Positions 6,017 through 14,357 of a stretch of 15,539 bases of DNA are shown here, piece after piece. The position numbers were made by a program, and so were the translations under genes. This DNA comes from Clostridiales bacterium. GTDB lineage: Bacteria > Bacillota > Clostridia > Christensenellales > Christensenellaceae. The DNA lies in NCBI GenBank assembly GCA_003343685.1, contig QAKS01000102.1, forward strand, positions 1 to 15,539, written 5' to 3'. The notes beneath the pieces were generated by a model. The model was not told the DNA's origin, searched no databases, and saw only the letters and a list, made by a program, of their open reading frames with translations. Position 1 is the stretch's first letter. Each line of letters begins with the position of its first letter.

Positions 6017-6844
6017 CTATTTCAAGCTGTTTTCCTTTAATATACGACCCTCTTTCAGCAGCCGGTGAAGGGCTTGGGCATCTTCCGCTTTTAAAGCGTC
6101 CGTATATTTTTCTATATGAGAGGTAATTGTCTCCAATTCGTAAATCAGATTATCGCGGTTTTCCAGAAAAAGCGGCGTCCACATATTCTCGTCTAACTTA
6201 GCTACGCGCGTCAGGTCGAGAAAGCTGCCTGCGCTGAAGCCGCGTTCCATTGAGAGTGTCGGGCTTTTAATATAGGCGTTGGACACCACGTGAGCCAGCT
6301 GCGAGGTGAAGGCAATGCTCTTGTCGTGTTCGGCAGGAGTTGTGACGACAGATTGGCGGAAACCGATACTTTCGGCAAGACCTTTCAAAAGGGCAATAGC
6401 TTTTTCATCCGTGAGCGGTGTTTTAGTAATGATAAAACTGGCTCCATCGAACAACTCGGAGAGAGATGAGGCAAAGCCGGAGCATTCACGCCCGGCCATG
6501 GGGTGTGTGCCCACATACCTGATGCCCCTGCTGTGCAGCGCCGCGTCTACAGCGTCTACAACGAACCTTTTCACGCCGCAGATATCGGCGACGACAGAGT
6601 TCTCCTTAAATTCCGTGTGCAGCAGAAACTCTACAGTAGCCTCTGAAAACAGGCAGGCAAACGTCACGTCAGCAGAGGAAAAGCCATCGGCGTCGATGGC
6701 CTTATCAATTGCCCGGCAGTTTAATGCCTGCTCCATGACAGAGGCGTTTGTATCGTAACCCCAAACGGTGTGAGAGGTTTTTGCTTTTAAAGCCCGGGCA
6801 AGCGACCCGCCCATCAGGCCCAGCCCGCATATTGCTATATTCAT
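6017..6844 (-). CDS. tyrA: Prephenate dehydrogenase
   Basis: This 275-residue protein is an NAD(P)-dependent TyrA-type dehydrogenase that oxidatively decarboxylates prephenate to 4-hydroxyphenylpyruvate in tyrosine synthesis. The N-terminal Rossmann motif is GLGLMGG (residues 7-13). The central THPMAGRECSGF is the signature segment of the family, with the conserved histidine, and the C-terminal helical dimerisation domain contains TSQLAHVVSNAY and SFLDLTRVA. No ACT domain or chorismate mutase is fused. I take the ATG at 6844; the TTG five codons earlier has no ribosome site, and even the ATG has only a weak one. It is a single minus-strand gene between the repair genes and ftsK, divergent from ftsK and convergent with the glycosylases, with no terminator of its own. 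Confidence 0.92.
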   Translation of the reverse strand: MNIAICGLGLMGGSLARALKAKTSHTVWGYDTNASVMEQALNCRAIDKAIDADGFSSADVTFACLFSEATVEFLLHTEFKENSVVADICGVKRFVVDAVDAALHSRGIRYVGTHPMAGRECSGFASSLSELFDGASFIITKTPLTDEKAIALLKGLAESIGFRQSVVTTPAEHDKSIAFTSQLAHVVSNAYIKSPTLSMERGFSAGSFLDLTRVAKLDENMWTPLFLENRDNLIYELETITSHIEKYTDALKAEDAQALHRLLKEGRILKENSLK

Positions 6845-6880
6845 GCTTTTCCCGTCCAATTCTTAATATTCTGCCAATAA

Positions 6881-6909
6881 ACAGTATCAATAAGGGCACA
6901 GTTTGTCAA
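6881..6909 (-). promoter_or_regulatory. Probable tyrA promoter
   Basis: On the minus strand a perfect TTGACA -35 (6904-6909) stands 17 bases from a poor TACTGT -10 (6881-6886); GATACT with a 15-base gap is an alternative. The -35 is good and the -10 weak. It lies about 25 bases from the ftsK -35 on the other strand, so both genes share a short divergent control region. Confidence 0.5.
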
Positions 6910-6933
6910 GTTTTGTGCGCTGCTTTTCATACC

Positions 6934-6962
6934 TTGATTAGAGTGTCGGTTTGAAGTATAAT
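6934..6962 (+). promoter_or_regulatory. Promoter of the ftsK operon
   Basis: TTGATT (6934-6939) and a perfect TATAAT (6957-6962) are exactly 17 bases apart, a good sigma-A-type promoter. The ftsK ATG (6991), with AGGGGG 6 bases before it, follows 28 bases later. This probably drives ftsK-rimO-pgsA and partly recA. Confidence 0.75.
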
Positions 6963-6990
6963 ATATAAGATAGCTTTCAGGGGGAAATGA

Positions 6991-9561
6991 ATGGCAAAGA
7001 AAAAGGCAAAAAACTATAAATTTGCAAATGAGGTCTGCGGCGTTGTGCTGATAGGCCTTGGCGTATTGCTCGGCCTGTGCGCATACAGCGCAGGAAGCGA
7101 TGCGCCGATACTTGCCGTTTTGAGAAGCGTTACTTTTGGCCTTTTCGGAATTATGGGATATGTCGCTCCGCCTGCACTGCTGGCAGGAGGAATCCTGCTC
7201 ATTATAGGACGCCATAAGAGACATAAGCCTGTAAAAATTGTATTCGGCATTGTGGGATTCTTTACCTTAATGGCATTTATACACACCTGTTACAGCGGAA
7301 GATTTAATCTTTCTCTGGGGTATATTGGATATATTGTTTCCGCCTATGAAATCCAGACAGTGATCGGCGGCGGTGTATTTGGTGCTTTGTTGGCCTATCC
7401 TTTGAATGTGGCAATGGGTGCAGTCGGTGCGGGAATACTGATGATGACGCTGTTTTTGGTGTCGTTTATTATCGTAACGGGAATATCTATAAAAAATTGT
7501 TTTGTAATAATCCGGAATTGGATTGCAAACGCGACGGATCAATCGGGCTTTACGATGGATCCGGAGGAGCCGAGAGAGAAAAACAAGGGCACCATAGCGC
7601 AGAGAATGAGCGCAGGAGGAAACAGGAGGAAGGCTGAGCGCGCTCACAGAGCGGTGCTGAAAGAGGCATTTGACTATGACGAGATGGAGCGCAGAAAGAA
7701 CGAAACCTACTTGGAAGAAGAGGGCTATTACGAAAAGGAAGAGCCTCGAAGGGACTTTGTTTCAGGAGAAGAACTGAGGATAGACGAGCCGCCGTTTGAT
7801 GAGGATGACAGATATGAAACGGAACTGGAGGTTCCGCCGGCCGTTCCAAGGGAAAGGTTCGTCGGCAGAAGCGGCTTCTCCGGCGATGAATTGCTGATTG
7901 TAAGGCCGGAGGATGTGCACTCCGGTACAGCGGAGCAAGGCGGGGTAAAGAGAGAGGAAAAACGGAAGGCAGAGGAGAGCGGGATGATTCCGGAAGGCAT
8001 TTCTCCGGTAGAGGGGTATAAGGAGCCGGAGGAAAAGGAAAGCCCGCTGACACAAACCGGGGGAAAGACGCCTGCGGCTTATCCGGGATTGTCGTCTGTT
8101 AAGAAATATCAAAAGCCGCCGATCACGCTTTTGAAACAGTCATCGAAAAAAACGTCAGGGAATGCGTCGGTGAGAATCAGGGAGCATGCAGCTCAGCTGG
8201 AGGAGACTCTCAGTAGTTTTAATATCCCGGCAAAAGTGGTGAACGCCAGCGTAGGGCCTTCTGTGGTTCGTTTCGAGATACAGCCTGCGCCGGGTGTCAA
8301 TGTAAATAAAATTGTCAACCTGCAGAAGAATCTCGCCATGGCGCTGGCGGCCGACAGCATCAGGATTGAGGCGCCGATTCCCGGTAAATCCGCAGTGGGC
8401 ATTGAAGTCTCCCGTCCCGTAGAGGATAGGGAAATGGTTGTCGCGCGCGATTTGATTGCATCGGATGAGTTTAAAAAGCAGAAGAGCATTCTTGCTTTTG
8501 CGCTGGGCAAGGATATTGCAGGCAAAAAGGTATTTGCGGATTTGGCAAAAATGCCCCATCTGCTCATATCGGGAACGACGGGATCGGGCAAGAGCGTCTG
8601 TACCAACATGATTCTGACCAGTATGCTGTATCGGGCGACGCCGGAGGATATACAATTTATTATCATTGATCCTAAAATTGTGGAATTTGAGGTTTATAAC
8701 GGAATTCCGCATCTGAAGCTGCCCGTTGTTACAGACCCCAAGAAGGCGGCGAATGCTTTGAACTGGGGCGTGGGAGAGATGCTCAGACGGTATAAAACCT
8801 TCGCGGGGAAAGGTGTAAAGGAAATTGAGCGGTATAACGCCCTGATGAAGACGGAAGGCGGAGAAAAAATGCCCAAGCTTGTCATTTTGATAGATGAGCT
8901 TGCCGATTTGATGCTGGCCTGCAGAAATGACGTGGAGAATGCCATCTGTCGGATTGCCCAGCTGGGACGCGCCGCCGGCGTGCATTTAATTGTGGCGACG
9001 CAGCGCCCGTCTGTGGACGTAGTGACAGGGCTGATCAAATCGAATATGCCGTCGAGAATTGCACTGAAAGCATCGTCGCAGATTGACTCGCGCACGATGA
9101 TTGACAAAGCCGGCGCGGAAAAACTCATGGGCAATGGAGACATGCTGTTTTTCCCGGCAGGCGCCAATATGCCCGTTCGTGTACAGGGGTGCTATCTGGA
9201 CGAGGAGGAGACACAGAATATTGTCGAGTTCCTGTCGAACCAGGGAGTCGCGAATTACGACGAGTCGATCGTCGAGGAGAATACGCCGGGGACGGACAAA
9301 GAGGGCGGCTCTGTAGACGGGGAGCTGGACGAAACGCTGAAAAATGCCATCCGTCTGTCTATGGAGTATGACATGATGTCTACGTCGATGCTGCAGAGAA
9401 GGCTCAAACTGGGCTACCCGAGAGCTGCGAGAATTATGGACCAGCTGGAGGATATGGGCGTGGTCGGGGCACAGGAAGGCAGCAAAGGCCGCCCGGTGAT
9501 TTTGACAAGAGAGAAGTTCGACGAGATCATGGGGGAAGGGAGTGATGACTTATCTCTTTAA
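6991..9561 (+). CDS. ftsK: DNA translocase FtsK/SpoIIIE
   Basis: This 856-residue membrane-anchored motor pumps double-stranded DNA through the closing septum, clearing trapped chromosomes at division or, in spore formers, moving DNA into the forespore. The N-terminal 180 residues carry about four membrane helices. Residues of roughly 185-400 form a highly charged, Glu/Arg/Pro-rich linker. Then comes the RecA-like motor, with Walker A GTTGSGKS at 528-535 and Walker B LVILIDELADLM, followed by the C-terminal winged-helix gamma domain (SMLQRRLKLGYPRAARIMDQLE) that reads oriented DNA signals. The ribosome site AGGGGG and a strong promoter precede it. It shares an operon with rimO, pgsA and recA. 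The sequence cannot tell whether its main role is FtsK-like or SpoIIIE-like. Confidence 0.96.
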   Translation: MAKKKAKNYKFANEVCGVVLIGLGVLLGLCAYSAGSDAPILAVLRSVTFGLFGIMGYVAPPALLAGGILLIIGRHKRHKPVKIVFGIVGFFTLMAFIHTCYSGRFNLSLGYIGYIVSAYEIQTVIGGGVFGALLAYPLNVAMGAVGAGILMMTLFLVSFIIVTGISIKNCFVIIRNWIANATDQSGFTMDPEEPREKNKGTIAQRMSAGGNRRKAERAHRAVLKEAFDYDEMERRKNETYLEEEGYYEKEEPRRDFVSGEELRIDEPPFDEDDRYETELEVPPAVPRERFVGRSGFSGDELLIVRPEDVHSGTAEQGGVKREEKRKAEESGMIPEGISPVEGYKEPEEKESPLTQTGGKTPAAYPGLSSVKKYQKPPITLLKQSSKKTSGNASVRIREHAAQLEETLSSFNIPAKVVNASVGPSVVRFEIQPAPGVNVNKIVNLQKNLAMALAADSIRIEAPIPGKSAVGIEVSRPVEDREMVVARDLIASDEFKKQKSILAFALGKDIAGKKVFADLAKMPHLLISGTTGSGKSVCTNMILTSMLYRATPEDIQFIIIDPKIVEFEVYNGIPHLKLPVVTDPKKAANALNWGVGEMLRRYKTFAGKGVKEIERYNALMKTEGGEKMPKLVILIDELADLMLACRNDVENAICRIAQLGRAAGVHLIVATQRPSVDVVTGLIKSNMPSRIALKASSQIDSRTMIDKAGAEKLMGNGDMLFFPAGANMPVRVQGCYLDEEETQNIVEFLSNQGVANYDESIVEENTPGTDKEGGSVDGELDETLKNAIRLSMEYDMMSTSMLQRRLKLGYPRAARIMDQLEDMGVVGAQEGSKGRPVILTREKFDEIMGEGSDDLSL

Positions 9562-9578
9562 CAGGGTATAACATTGGC

Positions 9579-10877
9579 ATGGTTTCGCTGGGCTGCTCCA
9601 AGAACAGGGTGGACGCCGAACTGATGCTGGGGAAATTACAGGATGCAAACATCGTATCAGATCCTGCAGAGGCCGATGTGATCATTGTCAATACGTGCGG
9701 ATTTATTGAATCCGCAAAAAAGGAGTCCATAGAGGCCATCCTTGATATGGCGGATTATAAAAAGGCAGGAAAGCTGAAGTGCCTCATTGTGACAGGATGT
9801 CTTTCCGAGAGATACCGGGGCGAGCTGGCGAAGGAACTGCCGGAGGTAGACGGATTTTTAGGTATAACGGCTCATAACGAAATAGAGGAAACGATAGAGA
9901 AGGCGCTCAATGGAAAGCGGACAGAGAGCTACCGGCCTGCCGAAGTAGAGGGAGATTATGCAGGACGGGTCATATCGACCGCGCCGCATTTGGCATACGT
10001 CAAAATAGCGGAAGGGTGCAATAATCGGTGTACCTACTGCGCAATACCTTATATACGCGGGCCGTTGATCAGCCGAAAAATGGAGGATATTCTCGACGAG
10101 GCAAAACAGCTTGCAGAGCGGGGCGTAAAAGAACTTGTTCTTGTAGCTCAGGACACGACGCGGTATGGCGAGGATCTCTATGGAGAGCCGAAACTGGAAG
10201 AATTGCTGGACAAGCTGGCCGAGACATCCGGTGCGGCGTGGATCCGCATCCTGTATTGCTATCCCGAGGGTGTGACGGACAAGCTTCTCGATGTGATGGA
10301 GAAGCACGACAATATTGTCAAATATCTGGATATTCCCATTCAGCATTTTGACGACGGCATACTGAGAAAAATGAACCGGCGCAGTGACAGCAGATGTATC
10401 TATGATGTGGTGAAAAAGATTCGGGAGAGGTCGGAGGACTTTATCATAAGAACGACGCTCATAGCGGGTTTTCCGGGGGAGAGCGAACAGGCGTTTGCAA
10501 ATCTCAGGTCGGGAGTAAAAACGCTCGGGTTTGACAGATTGGGGGTTTTTCCTTATTCTGCCGAGGAGGGGACGCCGGCGGCCGGATTTGACGGAATGAT
10601 AGAAGAAGAAACGAGGCAGAGCCGGGCCGGTGAAATTATGGAGCTACAGTCGGATATTGCACTGGAGCGCAGCAAAAGGCGTGTCGGCAGGATTTATGAT
10701 GTTCTCATTGAAAGTTATGAGGACGGGATATTTATTGGCCGGTCATACGCGGAGGCCCCGGAAATTGACGGCAGTGTGATGGTTTTTTCTGACAGAGAAT
10801 TGAAGATAGGAGAGTTTTACAGAGTGAAAATGACGCATGCGGACGAGCATGATATGACGGGGGAACTGGTGTTATGA
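9579..10877 (+). CDS. rimO: Ribosomal protein S12 methylthiotransferase RimO
   Basis: RimO is a radical-SAM enzyme that adds a methylthio group to an aspartate of ribosomal protein S12. The domains are in order: an N-terminal MTTase domain (VSLGCSKNRVDAE, then VNTCGFIESAKKESI) whose cysteines hold one Fe-S cluster, a radical-SAM core with C147, C151 and C154 (GCNNRCTYCAIP), and a C-terminal TRAM domain. The ATG at 9579 begins MVSLGCSK, a few residues shorter than usual, because the family normally starts M-x-I/V-G before VSLGC. The frame continues upstream as YNIG but offers no ATG, while a well-placed ATG at 9545 is one base out of frame. The gene overlaps pgsA by 4 bases (ATGA), so they are probably translated together. 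The function is confident and the start is doubtful. Confidence 0.94.
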   Translation: MVSLGCSKNRVDAELMLGKLQDANIVSDPAEADVIIVNTCGFIESAKKESIEAILDMADYKKAGKLKCLIVTGCLSERYRGELAKELPEVDGFLGITAHNEIEETIEKALNGKRTESYRPAEVEGDYAGRVISTAPHLAYVKIAEGCNNRCTYCAIPYIRGPLISRKMEDILDEAKQLAERGVKELVLVAQDTTRYGEDLYGEPKLEELLDKLAETSGAAWIRILYCYPEGVTDKLLDVMEKHDNIVKYLDIPIQHFDDGILRKMNRRSDSRCIYDVVKKIRERSEDFIIRTTLIAGFPGESEQAFANLRSGVKTLGFDRLGVFPYSAEEGTPAAGFDGMIEEETRQSRAGEIMELQSDIALERSKRRVGRIYDVLIESYEDGIFIGRSYAEAPEIDGSVMVFSDRELKIGEFYRVKMTHADEHDMTGELVL

Positions 10878-11410
10878 AAGCGCCCAATATATTGACCGTT
10901 ATCCGCATTATTATGTCGTTTGTATTTCTTGGCGTATACTATGCCGGGTTTTCCGGGTGGAACTATTGGGCAGCGGGAATATTTATCATAGCGTCGCTGA
11001 CGGATATGGTGGACGGAATGCTGGCGAGAAAGATGAACTGCATTACCAATTTCGGCAAGCTCATGGACCCGATAGCCGATAAAATTATTGTCATGGTAGC
11101 GCTGCTGGTTCTGATGGAGTGGGGCAGGCTTGATGCGCTGATTCCGGTAATTATACTGGCACGGGAGTTTATTATTTCCGGTTTCAGAATTCTGGCGGCA
11201 GCCGAAGGCGTGGTGATAGCGGCAGGCCCCGTCGGCAAAGTCAAGACAGCCGTCCAGATGGTGGGCATTGCCTTGATCCTGCTCGAAAATCCTATATTCA
11301 GCATGTGGGGCATAGATGCCGGATCCATTTTGCTGTACATCAGCGCAGCGCTTGCCATATGGTCGTGCATCGAGTATATTTATAAAAACAGGCAATTATT
11401 AAGGGGGTAA
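10874..11410 (+). CDS. pgsA: CDP-diacylglycerol-glycerol-3-phosphate 3-phosphatidyltransferase
   Basis: This 178-residue integral membrane enzyme makes phosphatidylglycerol phosphate from CDP-diacylglycerol and glycerol-3-phosphate, the committed step to phosphatidylglycerol and cardiolipin. The CDP-alcohol phosphotransferase signature is complete: D44, D47, G48, A51, R52, G61, D65 and D69. Several hydrophobic helices make up the rest, and the length is typical. Its ATG overlaps the rimO stop codon in ATGA, and recA starts 2 bases after its stop codon. The order rimO-pgsA-recA is common in Firmicutes. A good internal promoter for recA lies within its last 60 bases. Confidence 0.94.
   Translation: MKAPNILTVIRIIMSFVFLGVYYAGFSGWNYWAAGIFIIASLTDMVDGMLARKMNCITNFGKLMDPIADKIIVMVALLVLMEWGRLDALIPVIILAREFIISGFRILAAAEGVVIAAGPVGKVKTAVQMVGIALILLENPIFSMWGIDAGSILLYISAALAIWSCIEYIYKNRQLLRG
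11352..11380 (+). promoter_or_regulatory. Internal promoter for recA inside the end of pgsA
   Basis: TTGCCA (11352-11357) and TATATT (11375-11380) each match the sigma-A consensus at five of six bases and are exactly 17 bases apart. The start point would be near 11387, about 26 bases before the recA ATG, leaving room for its AAGGGGG ribosome site. No LexA-like operator (GAACNNNNGTTC) is seen nearby. Confidence 0.6.
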
Positions 11411-11412
11411 AA

Positions 11413-12471
11413 ATGGAAAAGGAAAAGGCGCTGGACGTTGCTCTGGCGAGCATAGAGAAGCAGTTTGGCAAGGGGGCGATCATGCGCCTCGGAGACAAAT
11501 CGTCCAACATGCAGGTGAACGTAATCTCCACCGGATGTCTGGAGCTGGACGTGGCGCTCGGCATTTTTGGACTGCCGAGAGGAAGAATTATTGAAATTTT
11601 CGGGCCGGAGTCATCCGGTAAGACGACGCTGTCCCTGCACGTGGTTGCAGAGGCGCAGAAAAACGGCGGCGCGGCAGCGTTTATTGACGTAGAGCACGCG
11701 TTGGATCCTGTGTATGCGCAGAATTTGGGTGTGGACATAGACAATCTTCTGGTGTCCCAGCCGGATACGGGAGAGCAGGCGTTGGAAATTATGGAAACAC
11801 TGATCAGAAGCGGCGCGCTGGATGTGGTTGTTTTGGACTCCGTTGCGGCGCTCGTCCCTAAATCAGAAATTGACGGTGAAATGGGCGATACTCATGTGGG
11901 CTTGCAGGCTAGGCTCATGTCGCAGGCGCTGCGCAAGCTGGCAGGGGCGATTTCAAAATCCGACACGATTGCTATTTTCATCAACCAGCTCAGGGAAAAG
12001 GTGGGCGTGATGTTCGGCAATCCCGAGGTGACGCCGGGCGGCAGAGCACTCAAATTTTACTCCTCCGTCCGTCTCGACGTGCGAAAGGGAGAGCCTATCA
12101 AAAACGGCGACCAAATCGTGGGAAACAGGACAAAAATTAAGGTCGTAAAGAACAAGGTTGCTCCGCCGTTTAAACTGGCAGAGTGCGAAATCCTCTACGG
12201 ACATGGAATTTCCATGTCGGCAAGCATTCTGAACATGGGCGTGGCGAACGACATCATAGATAAATCCGGATCGTGGTTCTCCTATCAGGGAGAAAGAATC
12301 GGCCAAGGCAGGGATAACGCCAGACGATATATTGAGGAGCATCCCGAAATGGCGGAGGAAGTGAAAAAAACTCTCTACGAAAAACTGGGTCTGAATGGGA
12401 AAAAAGCAGAAGAGCCGGAGGCTGAGCAGGAAACGCCGAAAAAGACGGCGGCAAAAGCAAAGAACGATTAA
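11413..12471 (+). CDS. recA: Recombinase RecA
   Basis: This 352-residue ATP-dependent recombinase forms filaments on single-stranded DNA for strand exchange and SOS co-protease activity. Walker A is GPESSGKTT at residues 64-72. The L1 region ([10 protein letters not shown]), the [16 protein letters not shown]2 region and the [17 protein letters not shown] segment are all present. There is no intein. The tail is rich in Glu, Lys and Ala, as is usual. Two small departures from the common sequence are seen: IFG where most RecA proteins have IGG just before LPRGR (residues 51-53), and EVTPGG where ETTPGG is usual in L2. AAGGGGG lies 5 bases before the ATG. It ends the ftsK-rimO-pgsA-recA run and is followed by a hairpin; recX is not adjacent. 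Confidence 0.98.
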   Translation: MEKEKALDVALASIEKQFGKGAIMRLGDKSSNMQVNVISTGCLELDVALGIFGLPRGRIIEIFGPESSGKTTLSLHVVAEAQKNGGAAAFIDVEHALDPVYAQNLGVDIDNLLVSQPDTGEQALEIMETLIRSGALDVVVLDSVAALVPKSEIDGEMGDTHVGLQARLMSQALRKLAGAISKSDTIAIFINQLREKVGVMFGNPEVTPGGRALKFYSSVRLDVRKGEPIKNGDQIVGNRTKIKVVKNKVAPPFKLAECEILYGHGISMSASILNMGVANDIIDKSGSWFSYQGERIGQGRDNARRYIEEHPEMAEEVKKTLYEKLGLNGKKAEEPEAEQETPKKTAAKAKND

Positions 12472-12479
12472 TTTTATGA

Positions 12480-12501
12480 GCGCCGCAGATTGCTGCGGCG
12501 C
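12480..12501 (+). terminator. Terminator hairpin after recA
   Basis: GCGCCGCAG (12480-12488) and CTGCGGCGC (12493-12501) form a perfect GC-rich 9-bp stem with the loop ATTG, 8 bases after the recA stop codon. The following AGTATTTGTATAG is T-rich but not a clean T-run, so termination may be partial. Confidence 0.65.
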
Positions 12502-12574
12502 AGTATTTGTATAGTTTGTCAAGCAACACGATATGGACAGAATAAAGGCGAAACACGATAAAGGAAAGAAGAGG

Positions 12575-13327
12575 ATGAACTGGTTTTTGATTGCCGTTGG
12601 CGGATTGCTGATTTTGGAGACTTGCTTTGCAATGTGTATCTCCAACTATAATCTGGGCGTCATTATGCCTGCTGTCATCGGTGCGCCGCTGCTCATATAC
12701 GGACTTTTTTTTGGAGCCGTCAACGTATGGTTTGAGACATCGCTGGGCAATGCGGTGAAAATTGTTTTTATGTTCTGCTATGGACTGCTTGCCCTGCTGA
12801 TTGTGATTTGTACAGCCGCAATAGAAGCGGGCGCAAACGGCAGGGCGGATAAAAACTGCGATGCCATAATAGTATTGGGTGCGGCCGTACACGGAAACAG
12901 ACCGTCACGCGTACTGCAAAGCCGCCTCGATACGGCATATCAATACTGGGAGAATAACAGAGACTGCGTGATCGTCGTATCAGGAGGAAAGGGTAAAGAG
13001 GAACTGGTGACGGAGGCATCCGCTATGAGGCGGTATTTACTGGACAGAGGCGTACCGGAAGAAAGTGTTTTGGAAGAGGAAAGGGCAACCAGCACACTGG
13101 AAAATTTTAAATTTTCCAAACTGCTGCTGGAAGAACATTTTCCGAATGGATACAGTGCAGTATTCACGACCTCCCACTATCATGTATACCGAGCCCGGCT
13201 TGCCGCAAGGCAGGCGGGCTTGGATATTGAGGGCGTATCGGCGCCGTTTTCTTACTGGCTCACATTGAATTACTATCTGAGAGAAACGGCCGCTCTTGCA
13301 CGGTACTGGCTGTTCGGAATGGTATGA
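12575..13327 (+). CDS. YdcF/SanA family (DUF218) membrane protein
   Basis: This protein of 250 residues has about three hydrophobic helices at its N-terminus, then a DUF218 domain: DAIIVLGAAVHGNRPSRVLQ, the VIVVSGGKG loop, TEASAMRRYLLDRGVP, EERATSTLENF and VFTTSHYHVYRARL. This layout matches the ElyC/SanA/YdcF family, linked in some bacteria to cell-envelope or peptidoglycan precursor metabolism, with no defined reaction here. The ATG at 12575 follows AAAGGAAAG by about 7-9 bases; an upstream ATG at 12533 is in frame but has no ribosome site, and would only add a basic 14-residue stretch. It comes after the recA hairpin, so it may have a weak promoter of its own or rely on read-through. Its stop codon touches the shared terminator. 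Confidence 0.85.
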   Translation: MNWFLIAVGGLLILETCFAMCISNYNLGVIMPAVIGAPLLIYGLFFGAVNVWFETSLGNAVKIVFMFCYGLLALLIVICTAAIEAGANGRADKNCDAIIVLGAAVHGNRPSRVLQSRLDTAYQYWENNRDCVIVVSGGKGKEELVTEASAMRRYLLDRGVPEESVLEEERATSTLENFKFSKLLLEEHFPNGYSAVFTTSHYHVYRARLAARQAGLDIEGVSAPFSYWLTLNYYLRETAALARYWLFGMV

Positions 13328-13362
13328 AAATGCCGCACCCGAGAGAACGGGCGCGGCATTTT
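13327..13362. terminator. Bidirectional terminator between ydcF-like gene and ABC operon
   Basis: AAAATGCCGC (13327-13336) and GCGGCATTTT (13353-13362) form a perfect 10-bp stem, continued inside by CCCG/CGGG around AGAGAA. A-run and T-run flank both sides, so it works in both directions. It starts at the last base of the ydcF-like stop codon and lies 11 bases beyond the stop codon of the convergent binding-protein gene. Confidence 0.9.
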
Positions 13363-13373
13363 GCGTCAGGTTA

Positions 13374-14357
13374 TTATTTAATCACGGCATTTTCTGCAAA
13401 TGACGTATCGACGATGGCTTCGTAGGGGGCGCGTGCGTCGAGTTCGCCTGCTTCTTCTATTACATCCTGAAGTCTGGACAATGAGTCCTCGGTCAGAATG
13501 GGATCGCTGTTCCATGCGTCGATCGCCTTATAGCGCTCGGCAACCTTCTCGAGAATTTCTACATCCGTATCAGGGAAGAAGTCGGCGATCGTCTCGGCAA
13601 TTTCTTTTGCGGAAGCACTCTTGACCCACTGCTGACCTTTATAGATTGCGTTTGTAAAGCCCTGAATAGTTTCAGGATTTTCTTTAATGTAGCTGGCCTT
13701 TGCGTAATATGCAGTATAGGGAATTTCGCCGCTCAGCTCGCCGATGGAGGCCAATACATAGCCCTTACCTTCCTTTTCCAGCGCAGAGGCTGTAGGTTCA
13801 AACAGAGCTACATAATCGCCCAGACCGCCGGTGAAGGCTCCGCCCATGTTCGCGAACTGTATTCCGGTGTCTATCTCCAGCTCATCCAGAGAGAGCCCGG
13901 CGTTTTTGATGACATATTCTAGAGTCATTTCAGGAACACCGCCTTTTCTGCCTCCGATGATGTATTTTCCTTTGAGATCCTCAATGGAAAAGTTCTCATT
14001 CGGTTCTCTTCCGACGATAAAGGCACCGTCGCGCTTAGTCATCTGTGCAAATACTCTCGGATAATCCTCTTTGCCTTCGTTATAGACGTAAATCGCGGCT
14101 TCCGGGCCGGAAAATCCGATATTTACCTGATCCGACAGTACGGCGGTCATGACCTTATCAGCTCCCTGACCGTTAATCAGATCAATGGTCAGGCCCTCCT
14201 CCTCAAAATAACCCAGTTTGATTGCCGCATATTGCGGAGCATAAAAGACAGAGTGCGCTACTTCGCTCACCGACACAGTGGTAAGGCCTCCTTCGGAACA
14301 GGCGCACAGGCTTACTACCATGACGATGATGGTCAACAGAAGAAATAGTTTTTTCAT
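13374..14357 (-). CDS. ABC transporter substrate-binding lipoprotein (NitT/TauT type)
   Basis: This 327-residue protein begins with a signal peptide and a lipobox LCAC with the lipidated cysteine at residue 20, so it should sit on the outer face of the membrane. The mature part is a periplasmic-binding-protein fold of the NMT1/SsuA/ThiY class: SEVAHSVFYAPQYAAIKLGYFEEEGL, a GADKVMTAVLSDQVNIGFSGPEAAI segment and the SIEDLKGKYIIGGRKGG loop. It captures a small organic ligand for the permease. The ligand cannot be read from the sequence; relatives bind sulfonates, nitrate, thiamine precursors or other compounds. AAAGGAG is 6 bases before the ATG, which overlaps the permease stop codon as ATGA. 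It is the last gene of the operon and ends at the bidirectional terminator. Confidence 0.9.
   Translation of the reverse strand: MKKLFLLLTIIVMVVSLCACSEGGLTTVSVSEVAHSVFYAPQYAAIKLGYFEEEGLTIDLINGQGADKVMTAVLSDQVNIGFSGPEAAIYVYNEGKEDYPRVFAQMTKRDGAFIVGREPNENFSIEDLKGKYIIGGRKGGVPEMTLEYVIKNAGLSLDELEIDTGIQFANMGGAFTGGLGDYVALFEPTASALEKEGKGYVLASIGELSGEIPYTAYYAKASYIKENPETIQGFTNAIYKGQQWVKSASAKEIAETIADFFPDTDVEILEKVAERYKAIDAWNSDPILTEDSLSRLQDVIEEAGELDARAPYEAIVDTSFAENAVIK

Noticed and set aside
9545..9571. A viral-type -1 slippery heptamer before rimO (CTTTAAC)
   Set aside because: It does not fit the X-XXY-YYZ pattern, and the shift needed to reach the rimO frame is +1, not -1.
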